Shown here: piece by piece, positions 17,314 to 26,167 of the stretch
How positions within the stretch are numbered: position 1 is the stretch's first letter
Layout of the letters: the number at the start of each line of letters is the position of its first letter
Source of the DNA: Sphingomonas sp.
GTDB lineage: Bacteria > Pseudomonadota > Alphaproteobacteria > Sphingomonadales > Sphingomonadaceae
Assembly (NCBI GenBank): GCA_013816595.1
Contig: JACDEB010000012.1
Coordinates: 1-36,021, forward strand
Direction: 5' to 3'
DNA length: 36,021 nt
Made by a program: the position numbers and the translations under genes
Notes under the pieces: model-generated
Told to the model about the DNA's origin: nothing
What the model saw: the letters and a program-made list of their open reading frames with translations, nothing else
Database searches by the model: none

Positions 17314-20300
17314 ATGGTGCGCAACATCCTTCTGACCAGCGCCGCGGCGATCCTGTTCGCTGCGCCCGCCACCGCCCAGTCGGCCGACAGCGCGGCCATT
17401 TCGGGGCTCAACGTCCGCAACATCGGTTCGGCGACCATGTCGGGCCGGATCGCTGCGATCGCCGCACGCCAGGAGAAAGACGGCAAGGTCACGTTGCTGA
17501 TCGGATCGGCATCTGGCGGGGTATGGAAGTCCGAAGACGGCGGGACCAATTTCCAACCGGTGTTCGACAAGCAGCCGGTCAAATCGATCGGCGCGGTCGC
17601 GCTAGACCCGACCAACAAGGACGTGATGTGGGTCGGGACCGGCGAAAGCTGGACCCGCAATTCGGTGTCGATCGGCGATGGCGTCTATAAATCGGTCGAT
17701 GGCGGGGAGAATTGGACCAAGGCCGGGCTGCCGACGAGCGAGCGCGTTACGCGGATCATCGTTCACCCTAAGAACGGCAATATCGTCTATGTCTGCGCGC
17801 CCGGACCGATGTTTTCGGACTCGCCCGATCGCGGGCTGTACAAGACCGTCGATGGCGGCCGCAGCTGGTCGCTGATCCTCAAGGGCGACAATCTGTCGAC
17901 CGGATGTTCGGCGGTGGCGATGGACCCGGCCAACCCCGAGCATCTGTTCGCCGGGACGTGGGATTTCCGCCGCCAGCCCGGAAGTTTCCGCTCGGGCGGG
18001 AACGGCCCCGACGCGCCGTCAGGTAGCCGCTTTGCCGAAAGCCGCGACGGCGGTCGCAGCTGGACGATGTTGTCCGCAGCCACGGCCAAGGGCCTTCCCC
18101 AACAGCCGTGGGGCCGGGTCGAGGTCGAATTCGCGCCGTCGAATCCGAAGAAGCTTTACGCGGTGATCGAGAATGTCCGGACCGCGCTTTATGCGTCCGA
18201 AGATAGCGGCAAGACCTGGCAGGAGCGCGACCGCAGCCAGGGCATGGTGTGGCGGCCATTCTATTTCAGCCGGCTGGTGGTCGACCCCAAGGACGACAAG
18301 AAAGTCTACAAGATGGGGCTGAGCCTGATCGTGTCCGAGGACGGCGGAAAGAGCTTCGCCAATTCCGCCGGCTCGTCGCACGGCGACTGGCACGACGTGT
18401 GGATCAACCCGACCAACACCAAGCATCTGGTCGGCGCCGACGATGGCGGGCTGTGGTACAGTTTTGACGGTGGCAACCGCTGGTGGAAGGCCAATAATCT
18501 GCCAGTCAGCCAATTTTATCACGTCAGCGCCGACACCAAGGATCCGTACCAGGTCTATGGCGGCTTGCAGGACAATTCGTCATGGGCCGGCGACCAGGAT
18601 TATCCCGGCGGAATCACCAACAGCCGGTGGGAGAATCTGTTTGGCGGCGATGGCTTCTGGACCTTCGCCGATCCGTCCGACCCCAATTATGCCTATGCCG
18701 AATATCAGGGCGGCCATATCGGGCGGATTAACCGGAAGACCCTTGAGGGACGCAATATCCAGCCGACCGCCGGCTATAAGGAAAAGCTGCGGTACAATTG
18801 GAACACGCCGATCGCGCTGTCGCCCAATGACAAGGGGACGATTTACATCGGCTCGCAATTCCTGTTCCGGAGCCGCGATCATGGCACCAGCTGGGACCGC
18901 ATTTCGCCCGACCTGACAACCAATGATCCGAACCGGCAGAAACAGGAAGAATCGGGCGGAATCACGGTCGACAATTCATCCGCCGAAATGAACACGACGA
19001 TCTACTCGATATCGGAAAGTCCGCTTAGGCCGGGTCAAATCTGGGTCGGGACCGACGACGGCAATGTTCAATTGACCCGCGACGGCGGACGCAATTGGTC
19101 GAACCTCACCGCCAATCTGGGGATGCCGATGGGCAATTGGATCAGCTGGGTTGAGGCCAGCCGGTTCAACCCCGCGGTCGCTTATGTCACCGACGACCGC
19201 CACATGACCGGCGACATGCAATCCTATCTTTATCGCACCGGCGATTACGGCAAGACGTGGCAGCGGCTGGTCGGACCGGGAACCCCGGGCGTGCGCGGCT
19301 ACGCCCATGTCATCCGCGAAGATCCGGTCAATCCCAACATCCTCTACATGGGGACCGAACTGGGCCTGTATTTCAGCCTCAACGCCGGTCAGAGCTGGGC
19401 CCAGTTCAAGCCCAGCAACTGGCCCGACGGTGTGGCGGTCCGCGATATCGCGCTGCAGAACGCGACCAACGACATGGTCATCGCCACCCACGGCCGCGGC
19501 ATCTGGGTCATCGACGACATCAGCCCGCTGCGCCAGTTGAGCGCCGCGGTGCTTTCAAGCCCGGTTTCCTTATTGCCCGGACCGCCGGTCGAACAGCGCA
19601 TCCAGGCCGGCGGCGGCTGGGCCGAGGGCGATGCCTCCTACACTGGTGAAAACCCGGTCGATGGAGCGATCATTACCTACTACCAGAAGGCCCGCCACGT
19701 CATCGGCCGGATGAAACTCGAAATCCTCGATTCCGCCGGCAACGTGATCGATGAATTGCCGGCCTCCAAGCGGCGCGGCCTGAACCGGGTAGCGTGGTCG
19801 ATGAAGACCAAGCCGCCGGTCGTTCCGCCTGCGGCGTCGCTGGCGTTCAGCTCGGCCAATGGGCAGCGCGTTCTGCCCGGTCAGTATACCGTCCGGCTGA
19901 CCAAGGCCGGGCAGGTCGTGTCGGCGCCGATGACCATCAATTTGGACAAGCGCGCGACCTTCACCGTCGCCGACCGTCAGGCGCAATATGCGGCGTCGGA
20001 GCGGATCAAGACGATGTTCGCCCGGATGAGCACGCTCGCCGCGCAGATCAACGCTGTCAGAGCGCAGGCGGGGGCGATTGCCGCGGCGGCATCGGCACCC
20101 GCCAACGTCAAAGCCGGAGCGGCCCAGCTTGGCGCCAAGGTCGATGCCTTGCGCAAGGAAATCGTCGCCACCAAGGAAGGCGGAGCGATTACCGGCGAAG
20201 AACGGCTGCGCGAGCATGTCGATGAAATCTTCGGCGCCATCAATTCGGTCGAGGATCGCCCGACCAATTATCAGATGGCACGGATCGCCGCGCTCGATCG

Positions 20301-20532
20301 CGAACTCACGGACGTCGAAGCCCAGTGGGCAGCGCTTCAGTCCGGCGATCTTGCGGCGTTCAACGCACTGCTCAAGGCGGCGAGCATGAAACCGTTGATG
20401 GTTGCCAGGGTCGAGATCGATCCGCGCTCGCTTCCGGCCGGCGGCCGTGCGGCGGCGCTTGCGCGCGGTCTGGTGGGAACGCATTTTTATGGCGCGACGA
20501 GCGCGCTCGAAGCGACTGGCGAGAAGGATTAG
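17314..20532 (+). CDS. Large exported BNR/VPS10-type beta-propeller protein
   Basis: 1072 residues. A signal peptide (residues 1-22, ending Ala-Thr-Ala-Gln) is followed by many repeats of the BNR/Asp-box kind: 'VWKSEDGGTNF', 'VYKSVDGGENWTKAG', 'LYKTVDGGRSWSLI', 'LYASEDSGKTWQERD', 'LWYSFDGGNRWWKA', 'VQLTRDGGRNWSNL' and 'LYRTGDYGKTWQRL'. This indicates one or two sortilin-like propellers over about residues 30-740. The last third (about 770-1072) is different: a beta region with 'GQYTVRLTKAGQVVSAPMTINLDKR' and then long helices. Such proteins are often labelled WD40/YVTN/BNR or glycosyl hydrolase, but no glycosidase catalytic site is evident to me. The start ATG 17314 has AGGGGA upstream and sits one base after the LolA-like stop. 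Substrate and role are unknown. Confidence 0.85.
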   Translation: MVRNILLTSAAAILFAAPATAQSADSAAISGLNVRNIGSATMSGRIAAIAARQEKDGKVTLLIGSASGGVWKSEDGGTNFQPVFDKQPVKSIGAVALDPTNKDVMWVGTGESWTRNSVSIGDGVYKSVDGGENWTKAGLPTSERVTRIIVHPKNGNIVYVCAPGPMFSDSPDRGLYKTVDGGRSWSLILKGDNLSTGCSAVAMDPANPEHLFAGTWDFRRQPGSFRSGGNGPDAPSGSRFAESRDGGRSWTMLSAATAKGLPQQPWGRVEVEFAPSNPKKLYAVIENVRTALYASEDSGKTWQERDRSQGMVWRPFYFSRLVVDPKDDKKVYKMGLSLIVSEDGGKSFANSAGSSHGDWHDVWINPTNTKHLVGADDGGLWYSFDGGNRWWKANNLPVSQFYHVSADTKDPYQVYGGLQDNSSWAGDQDYPGGITNSRWENLFGGDGFWTFADPSDPNYAYAEYQGGHIGRINRKTLEGRNIQPTAGYKEKLRYNWNTPIALSPNDKGTIYIGSQFLFRSRDHGTSWDRISPDLTTNDPNRQKQEESGGITVDNSSAEMNTTIYSISESPLRPGQIWVGTDDGNVQLTRDGGRNWSNLTANLGMPMGNWISWVEASRFNPAVAYVTDDRHMTGDMQSYLYRTGDYGKTWQRLVGPGTPGVRGYAHVIREDPVNPNILYMGTELGLYFSLNAGQSWAQFKPSNWPDGVAVRDIALQNATNDMVIATHGRGIWVIDDISPLRQLSAAVLSSPVSLLPGPPVEQRIQAGGGWAEGDASYTGENPVDGAIITYYQKARHVIGRMKLEILDSAGNVIDELPASKRRGLNRVAWSMKTKPPVVPPAASLAFSSANGQRVLPGQYTVRLTKAGQVVSAPMTINLDKRATFTVADRQAQYAASERIKTMFARMSTLAAQINAVRAQAGAIAAAASAPANVKAGAAQLGAKVDALRKEIVATKEGGAITGEERLREHVDEIFGAINSVEDRPTNYQMARIAALDRELTDVEAQWAALQSGDLAAFNALLKAASMKPLMVARVEIDPRSLPAGGRAAALARGLVGTHFYGATSALEATGEKD

Positions 20533-20546
20533 AGGCTCAGGCTGAG

Positions 20547-20567
20547 CGCCAGTCCACCGGACTGGCG
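20547..20567. terminator. Bidirectional hairpin between the BNR gene and tRNA-Gly
   Basis: CGCCAGTCC (20547-20555), loop ACC and GGACTGGCG (20559-20567) form a perfect 9-bp stem 14 bases after the BNR gene stop. It lies 15 bases beyond the 3' end of the minus-strand tRNA, so it could end both convergent transcripts. T-tracts are weak on both sides. Confidence 0.5.
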
Positions 20568-20581
20568 GCGCTGAAAATCGC

Positions 20582-20656
20582 TGGAGCGGGCGAAGGGATT
20601 CGAACCCTCGACCCCAACCTTGGCAAGGTTGTGCTCTACCCCTGAGCTACGCCCGC
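20582..20656 (-). tRNA. tRNA-Gly (anticodon GCC)
   Basis: Read on the minus strand, the sequence folds as a complete tRNA. The acceptor stem is GCGGGCG/CGCCCGC, the D-arm GCTC...GAGC, the anticodon stem CAACC/GGTTG with loop TTGCCAA (anticodon GCC, reading GGC/GGT), and the T-arm has the invariant GTTCGAATC. The discriminator is T and the CCA end is encoded. It is 75 nt with CCA. It stands alone, convergent with the BNR gene. Confidence 0.97.
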
Positions 20657-20801
20657 TCGAGCGTTCACCGATCGGACGAATGCGGCGATTGCCGCGGTCG
20701 ATCGGTCGAGGTGAGGCGGGCGACTAGCAGGCACCCGCACGTCCTGCAAGACCGGCGCCTCACCGTCACCGCGCCGCTGCCGCGCTTCAGCCGTCGGGCG
20801 C

Positions 20802-20830
20802 TTGTCGCATCCGGGCATTCCGCCCATATG
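20802..20830 (+). promoter_or_regulatory. Candidate sigma70-type promoter for the ybbN-like gene
   Basis: TTGTCG (20802-20807) and CATATG (20825-20830) are separated by 17 bases. Transcription would begin near 20837, which makes the GTG at 20836 an unlikely start and favours GTG 20869, preceded by AAGGAG. Found by eye only. Confidence 0.4.
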
Positions 20831-20868
20831 GCGCGGTGACGATTGACGATGGCGGACAAGGAGTGAGC

Positions 20869-21777
20869 GTGGCGACCCTGGGCCTGAATGAAGCCGAACG
20901 CGAATCGATGGAGCGGTTCGAAGCCGAGGTCATCGAACCCTCGATGAGCGCGCTCGTAATCCTCGATTTCTGGGCCGAATGGTGCGGGCCGTGCAAGCAA
21001 TTGGGACCGGTCCTCGACAAGATCGCCACGGATTATGCCGCCAAGGGGGTCCGGCTGGTCAAGATCGACGTCGACCAGGACAAGGCGCTGGCGGCGCAAT
21101 TCCAGATCCAGTCGATCCCGACCGTTTACGCGATCCACCAGGGCCAGCCGGTGGCCGACCTGACCAATTACCGAAGCGAGGGCCAGCTGGTGAAGGTCGT
21201 CGATCAATTGCTGGCCAAGCTCAAGATCGTGGCCGAAGGCGCTACCCCCCAGGCCGAGATCGAGCCGCTGGTGGCGATGGGCGAGCAGGTGCTCGGCGAG
21301 GGCGACGCCGAGCGCGCAGTATCGATCTTCACCCAGGTCCGAGCGATGGCGCCCGACGACCCGGCAGTGATCGGCGGGCTGGTCCGGGCGATGATCGCCG
21401 CCGGGCAAAACGAACAGGCGCAGGCAGTGCTCGACGGCCTGACGCCCGACCTTGCGACCAAGCCCGAGATCGCGCGCGCGCGCGCGGCCATGGATGTCGC
21501 AAGCGCCGCGACCGCGACCGATAGCGGCGAACTGGAAGCGCGCATCGCCGCCAATCCCGACGATTTCGACGCTCGTTTTGAACTTGCCGGAGCGCAGATG
21601 GCGGCCGGCAAGCGCGACGAGGCAGCCGACGCATTGCTGGAGCTGATCGCCCGCGACCGCGAGTGGAACGACGGCGCTGCCCGCCAACGTTTCCTCCAAT
21701 TGCTTGAGGCGCAGGGCCTGGGCGACAGCTGGTCGAGCGCCCAGCGGCGGCGGCTGTCGGCGCTTCTGTTCACATGA
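20869..21777 (+). CDS. Thioredoxin-domain/TPR protein, YbbN (CnoX)-like
   Basis: About 302 residues. The N-terminal thioredoxin domain has the active site Trp38-Cys39-Gly-Pro-Cys42 and a downstream SIPTVY cis-proline, so both cysteines are present, unlike E. coli CnoX where the motif is altered. The C-terminal half is a TPR-like helical region ('EPLVAMGEQVLGEGDAERAVSIFTQV', 'NPDDFDARFELAGAQMAAGKRDEA'). YbbN/CnoX proteins are oxidative-stress chaperedoxins that pass clients to GroEL and DnaK. The start is GTG 20869, chosen for AAGGAG six bases upstream; GTG 20836 and 20863 are alternatives. The stop overlaps the LON-domain gene (ATGA). Confidence 0.88.
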   Translation: MATLGLNEAERESMERFEAEVIEPSMSALVILDFWAEWCGPCKQLGPVLDKIATDYAAKGVRLVKIDVDQDKALAAQFQIQSIPTVYAIHQGQPVADLTNYRSEGQLVKVVDQLLAKLKIVAEGATPQAEIEPLVAMGEQVLGEGDAERAVSIFTQVRAMAPDDPAVIGGLVRAMIAAGQNEQAQAVLDGLTPDLATKPEIARARAAMDVASAATATDSGELEARIAANPDDFDARFELAGAQMAAGKRDEAADALLELIARDREWNDGAARQRFLQLLEAQGLGDSWSSAQRRRLSALLFT

Positions 21778-22409
21778 GCCGGACCATCCGGGCGCCGCTG
21801 TTCCCGCTTGCCGGAGCGATCATGTTCCCGCGTTCCCAGCTGCCGCTGCACATTTTCGAGCAGCGGTACCGCGAGATGATCCGGGACGCGATCGACGGCG
21901 GCGGACGGATCGCGATGATCCAGCCGCAGCAGATCGATGACCATCATGACAGTGTGCTGTTCGCGGTCGGTTGCGTCGGCGATATCGTCAGCGTCGAGGA
22001 GCTTGCCGACGGGCGCTTCAACATCGTCCTGCTCGGCACCAACCGCTTTCGAATCATCCAGGAAGTCGATCTTGGAGCCGCCTATCGCTGCGCCGAACTG
22101 GCGATCGACGTGCTCGACGATGGCGAGCCCGAAGCCTTGGCAATGGTCCAGCGCGCCGAAGTTGAACAGGAAGCCCGGCGGCTCGGCGATGTGCTTGGGC
22201 TTGCCGTCGATTGGGACGCGGTCAGCAGGCTCGACGATGAGACTTTGGTCAATGCCATCGCCCAGGTGGCGCCGTTCGACATTGGCGCGAAACAGGCGTT
22301 GCTCGAGGCCGAGACCTTGGCGGTGCGGACCGATTTGCTGGTCCAGCTGATGCAATTTCACCGCGCCGCGGTGGGCGGCGGAATTGAGATCGAGCCGACG
22401 CTTCAATAG
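21774..22409 (+). CDS. LON peptidase substrate-binding domain protein
   Basis: 211 residues. The whole protein is an ATP-dependent-protease LON N-terminal (PUA-like) domain. It starts 'IRAPLFPLAGAIMFPRSQLPLHIFEQRYREMI', has 'IAMIQPQQ' and 'VGCVGDIVSVEELADGRFNIVLLG..RFRI', and ends in a helical bundle. There is no AAA+ or Ser/Lys protease domain, so it does not cleave peptides itself. It is translationally coupled to the thioredoxin/TPR chaperone upstream, hinting at a shared role in protein quality control; that link is inference. It converges on the ubiquinone hydroxylase gene with a 23-bp gap. Confidence 0.9.
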   Translation: MSRTIRAPLFPLAGAIMFPRSQLPLHIFEQRYREMIRDAIDGGGRIAMIQPQQIDDHHDSVLFAVGCVGDIVSVEELADGRFNIVLLGTNRFRIIQEVDLGAAYRCAELAIDVLDDGEPEALAMVQRAEVEQEARRLGDVLGLAVDWDAVSRLDDETLVNAIAQVAPFDIGAKQALLEAETLAVRTDLLVQLMQFHRAAVGGGIEIEPTLQ

Positions 22410-22432
22410 CTCCCCCCGTGAGGGGCAAGGAG

Positions 22433-23647
22433 TTAGATGGGCAAGCCGCGCAGCAGCAGCGGCAGGTCGCCGGACGTGCCCCGCGCTTCATTCCTGAGCT
22501 GGTTGCGGAGCGGCGCGATGCGCCCGACCAGCCCCATGCCGAAGCGGCGGACGGCCGACGCCGCCTTGCCGGGGATGGCGTAAATCCGGGTCAGGCTGTC
22601 GGTCGCGACCGCAACCGACAACGCATCGAGCGCGCGCCAGCGTTCGTAGCGGTCGAGCAATTGGCGGTCGCCGAGGTCGAGCCCGAGCCGGGCGCCTTCG
22701 ACCAGCACCTGGGCAAGCGCCGCGGCATCGCGGAATCCGAGGTTGAGGCCCTGGCCGGCAATCGGGTGGATGGCGTGCGCGGCGTCGCCGGCAAGCGCCA
22801 GCCGGTGGGCGGTAATCCGCGCCGAATGGTGGAAGCCGAGCGGGTAAGACGAGCGCGGGGTGAGCAGCGACACCTGCCCCAGAAAGCCGCCCATCGCCAC
22901 CGCCGCTTCAGCCGCGAAGTCGGAGTCGCTGAGCGCCATCCAGCCGGGCGCATCGTCAGCCTTCACTGACCATACAATCGCCGAGCGATGACCGCCGTCA
23001 TCGTCGGTCATCGGCAACACAGCGAACGGGCCGCCGGGGTAAAAGATCTCGTAGGCGACATGGTCGTGCGGGCGTTGGTGGCGGAGGACCGAGACAATTG
23101 CATGATGGTCATATTGCCACCGTGCGAGGCGAATCCCGGCCTGATCGCGGGTCGCCGAATTGCGGCCATCGGCGGCAACCAGCAACGGCGCCTTGAGGAC
23201 GGCCCCGTCGGCGAGCGTAACGGTGACCCCGAAGTCGCCGCGATCGACCGCCTCGACCTTGGCGTTCCAGTGCATCGCGATGGTCTTGCCGGCCTCGGCA
23301 CGGGCCTGGAGCGCGGCGCGGAGGTGGCGGTTTTCGTGCATCCAGCCGAGCGCTTCATCGTCATCGGCGTCGAAATGGAGCCCGCCGGGAGCGAGGCCGT
23401 CGGCAACCGCGATATGCCGGATCGGACAGCCCGGAGCCGCCAGATGGCCGCTCACTCCAATCGCTTCGAGCATGCGCATCGAGCTCGACGACACCGCGCT
23501 GGTGCGCCCGTCGAACGCAGTGGTCGAGCGCGGCGCGGGATCGGCGGGATCGACCACGATTGCTCGAAGCCCGCTCGAATCGAGCGCCCCGGCAAGCGCC
23601 AGGCCGATCATTCCGCCGCCGAAAATGATGACGTCCGAATGGTCCAT
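22433..23647 (-). CDS. UbiH/UbiF/COQ6-family FAD-dependent hydroxylase (ubiquinone biosynthesis)
   Basis: 404 residues. This class A flavoprotein monooxygenase has all three family motifs: the dinucleotide-binding FGGGMIG (9-15), the Asp160-Gly161 motif in VAADGRNS, and the FAD-ribityl motif GDAAHAIHPIAGQGLN (287-302). The last is the UbiH/COQ6 form. It hydroxylates the ring of a polyprenylated ubiquinone precursor with NAD(P)H and O2 at the inner membrane. Which ring position is modified (UbiH, UbiI, UbiF or UbiL type) cannot be decided from sequence alone. It is divergent from ftsK across a roughly 100-bp promoter region. Confidence 0.9.
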   Translation of the reverse strand: MDHSDVIIFGGGMIGLALAGALDSSGLRAIVVDPADPAPRSTTAFDGRTSAVSSSSMRMLEAIGVSGHLAAPGCPIRHIAVADGLAPGGLHFDADDDEALGWMHENRHLRAALQARAEAGKTIAMHWNAKVEAVDRGDFGVTVTLADGAVLKAPLLVAADGRNSATRDQAGIRLARWQYDHHAIVSVLRHQRPHDHVAYEIFYPGGPFAVLPMTDDDGGHRSAIVWSVKADDAPGWMALSDSDFAAEAAVAMGGFLGQVSLLTPRSSYPLGFHHSARITAHRLALAGDAAHAIHPIAGQGLNLGFRDAAALAQVLVEGARLGLDLGDRQLLDRYERWRALDALSVAVATDSLTRIYAIPGKAASAVRRFGMGLVGRIAPLRNQLRNEARGTSGDLPLLLRGLPI

Positions 23648-23750
23648 CGAGCGGTCCTAAACCGGCTTTTGACGCGGCGCCACGAACTTCGCTTGACCGG
23701 GGAGTCGACCGCAAGGCATTTTAGGCGAATGGAAGCTGGTGGAAAATAAA

Positions 23751-26069
23751 ATGGCAACGGCAGCGGCACGAACGCCCAAGCGCGACCTGGGCCCCGATTG
23801 GCGGGATGCGCTGGGCATTGCCGTGCGCCGGTTCCTGACCCGCAGCTGGGGGATTATTCTGGCCGCGATTGCGCTTGGCGGAGCGGTCGCTCTGGCGTCG
23901 CACAGCCCGACCGACCCGTCGTTCAGCACCGCTGCGGGCGGCCCGCCGGCCAATTGGCTGGGCAGCGTTGGCGCTTATTTCAGCGATGCGTTGCTGCTGA
24001 TGTTCGGAATGGGGTCGGTATTGCTGTTGCCGGTGATCCTGATCGCTGGCCTGCGGATGATCTGGTTGGAGCCGGCCGGCCGGGTATGGCGCGGATTGTT
24101 CGTCGCCTCATTGGGTGCGATCCTGGTCGGCATCGCACTCAGCCTGACCAGCGGCTCGGCGGTGTCGGGCCTTCCCGCCGGTTGGGGCGGGACGGTCGGG
24201 CTGGCCGGTGCCTATGGCCTCGATTCGCTGTTCGGACTGATCCGCAATCCGTCGGTCGCGGGACCGGCGCGATTCGCGACCTTAGTCCTGCTTGCGCTTG
24301 GCGGACTGCTGCTCGGCTGGCTCGCGTTCGGCTTGCGGCCCGAGGAACGCGGCTGGCTGAAGGGCCTGTTCAGCCGTTCGCCGAGGGAGCGCAAAGCAGC
24401 GCCGAGAGCGACCCAGATCCGCGAGGATTCCAGCGGCTCGGCGGCACCGCCGCGGTCGCGCCCCGAAGTCGCGGTCACCGAACCGGCGAGAGCGGTCGCA
24501 CCGTCGGCCAGAGGCCCGGGCCGCCGACTCAACCAGCCGAGCCTTGCACTGGGCGATTCCTATGTTCTGCCGACACTCGACCTGCTCGCCGCGGCGCCGG
24601 AAAAGAGCAAGCAGCAGATCGACCGCGCCGGGCTCGAGCGCAACGCCCGGCTGCTCGAAAGCGTGCTCGAGGATTTCCACGTCCGCGGCGACATTGTCGA
24701 AGTTCGCCCGGGGCCGGTCGTGACGATGTACGAGCTTGAGCCGGCCAGCGGGATCAAGGCCAGCCGGGTGATCCAGCTGGCCGACGACATCGCGCGCAAC
24801 ATGTCGGCGCTGTCGGCGCGGGTCGCGACGATTCCGGGGCGAAGCGTGATCGGGATCGAGCTGCCCAATCCGAAACGCGAATCGGTCGCTCTGGCGGAAC
24901 TGGTCGGGAGCCAGGCGTTCGAGGACCAGAACATGGCGCTGCCGCTGATCCTGGGCAAGAATATCGCCGGCGATCCGGTCATCGCCGACCTTGCGCCAAT
25001 GCCGCATTTGCTGGTTGCGGGAACGACCGGGTCGGGCAAGTCGGTCGGGCTCAATTGCATGATCCTGTCGCTGCTCTACCGCTACGGGCCGGACAGCTGC
25101 AAATTGATCATGATCGATCCCAAAATGCTCGAATTGAGCATGTACGAGGACATTCCGCATCTGCTGGCGCCGGTGGTGACCGAGCCGGGCAAGGCGATCC
25201 GGGCGCTCAAATGGACCGTCGAGCAGATGGAGGAGCGTTATCGGATGATGGCCAATCTCGGGGTTCGAGCGCTGCCCAGTTTCAACGCCAAGGTGCGCGA
25301 ATCGAAAGCCAAGGGCGCCAAGCTCGGGCGGCGAGTCCAGACCGGCTATGACGCCTCGACCGGCCAGCCGCTCTATGAGGTCGAGGAGCTCGATTACGAG
25401 GTGCTGCCGCAGATCGTGGTGATCATCGATGAACTCGCCGATCTGATGATGACCGCGGGCAAGGAAGTCGAGTTCCTTGTCCAGCGGCTGGCGCAAAAAG
25501 CGCGCGCGGCGGGAATCCATCTGATCATGGCGACGCAGCGGCCGTCGGTCGATGTCATCACCGGCGTGATCAAGGCCAATCTGCCCACCCGGATCAGCTT
25601 CCAGGTGACGAGCAAGATCGATTCGCGAACCATCCTTGGCGAGCAGGGCGCCGAGCAGCTGCTGGGCAAGGGCGACATGCTGTACATGCCCGGCGGCAAG
25701 CAGATCATGCGCGTCCACGGCCCGTTCGTCAGCGACGAGGAAGTGCGCAGCGTGGCCGAGCATTGGCGCAAGCAGGGCGTTCCCGATTATATCCAGGCGG
25801 TGACCGAGGAGCCCGAGGACGGCGGCTATTTGTTCGATGGCCAGCCGACTGGCGAAGACGATGCCGAAACCCAGCTGTACCGCAAGGCGGTGCAGATCGT
25901 CGCCGAAAGCCAGAAGGCGTCGACCTCCTATCTCCAGCGCCAGTTGCGCGTCGGCTACAACAGCGCGGCGCGGCTGATCGAGCGGATGGAGAAGGACGGA
26001 CTGGTCGGCCAACCCGACCACGTCGGCCGCCGCGAATTGTTGATCGACACCGACGGCCATCCGATTTGA
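23751..26069 (+). CDS. ftsK: DNA translocase FtsK
   Basis: 772 residues from ATG 23751; GTG 23739, adding four residues, is an alternative. Four hydrophobic spans in the first ~200 residues anchor it at the septum. A short basic, Pro/Arg-rich linker (about 205-260) precedes the motor: Walker A GTTGSGKS (424-431), Walker B VVIIDELADLMM, and the ATQRPSVDVITG segment. The C-terminal gamma winged helix ('KASTSYLQRQLRVGYNSAARLIERME') reads KOPS sequences and activates XerCD at dif. The linker is much shorter than in E. coli FtsK, which is usual in alphaproteobacteria. A GGTGGA before ATG 23751 favours that start. lolA follows after a 98-bp gap holding an 8-bp hairpin. Confidence 0.96.
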   Translation: MATAAARTPKRDLGPDWRDALGIAVRRFLTRSWGIILAAIALGGAVALASHSPTDPSFSTAAGGPPANWLGSVGAYFSDALLLMFGMGSVLLLPVILIAGLRMIWLEPAGRVWRGLFVASLGAILVGIALSLTSGSAVSGLPAGWGGTVGLAGAYGLDSLFGLIRNPSVAGPARFATLVLLALGGLLLGWLAFGLRPEERGWLKGLFSRSPRERKAAPRATQIREDSSGSAAPPRSRPEVAVTEPARAVAPSARGPGRRLNQPSLALGDSYVLPTLDLLAAAPEKSKQQIDRAGLERNARLLESVLEDFHVRGDIVEVRPGPVVTMYELEPASGIKASRVIQLADDIARNMSALSARVATIPGRSVIGIELPNPKRESVALAELVGSQAFEDQNMALPLILGKNIAGDPVIADLAPMPHLLVAGTTGSGKSVGLNCMILSLLYRYGPDSCKLIMIDPKMLELSMYEDIPHLLAPVVTEPGKAIRALKWTVEQMEERYRMMANLGVRALPSFNAKVRESKAKGAKLGRRVQTGYDASTGQPLYEVEELDYEVLPQIVVIIDELADLMMTAGKEVEFLVQRLAQKARAAGIHLIMATQRPSVDVITGVIKANLPTRISFQVTSKIDSRTILGEQGAEQLLGKGDMLYMPGGKQIMRVHGPFVSDEEVRSVAEHWRKQGVPDYIQAVTEEPEDGGYLFDGQPTGEDDAETQLYRKAVQIVAESQKASTSYLQRQLRVGYNSAARLIERMEKDGLVGQPDHVGRRELLIDTDGHPI

Positions 26070-26082
26070 CCGACGGGAGACC

Positions 26083-26108
26083 TGAACCCCGCGCAACCTT
26101 GGGGTTCA
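26083..26108 (+). promoter_or_regulatory. Perfect 8-bp inverted repeat between ftsK and lolA
   Basis: TGAACCCC (26083-26090) and GGGGTTCA (26101-26108) flank a 10-base spacer, 13 bases after the ftsK stop and about 60 bases before the lolA start. No T-run follows. It could be a weak ftsK terminator, a leader hairpin, or an operator with TGAAC half-sites. Confidence 0.4.
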
Positions 26109-26167
26109 CGGAGCATTCAATGGCGCTCGGCCATCAACCGCCGCAATCGTTTCCCAGGAGCTTATAT

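Noticed and set aside
15657-17660. Long antisense open frame (667 codons) across the serine hydrolase, LolA-like and BNR genes
   Set aside because: It spans three well-supported plus-strand genes and their gaps and has no recognisable domain; it is a shadow of GC-rich coding sequence.
20836-20868. Upstream GTG start for the ybbN-like gene
   Set aside because: The GTG lies at or before the predicted transcription start and lacks a Shine-Dalgarno sequence, whereas GTG 20869 has AAGGAG six bases upstream.
22410-22432. CCCC...GGGG mini-hairpin between the LON-domain gene and the ubiquinone hydroxylase
   Set aside because: The stem is only four bases with no T-tract; it could easily occur by chance in GC-rich sequence.
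23693-23722. Possible ftsK promoter (TTGACC, then CATTTT after 18 bases)
   Set aside because: The -35 is good but the -10 is poor and the spacing long; not strong enough to list as a feature.
24282-26096. Long open frame (604 codons) antisense to ftsK
   Set aside because: High GC content suppresses stops in antisense frames. The product is Arg/His-rich low-complexity, and the sense strand encodes a complete FtsK.
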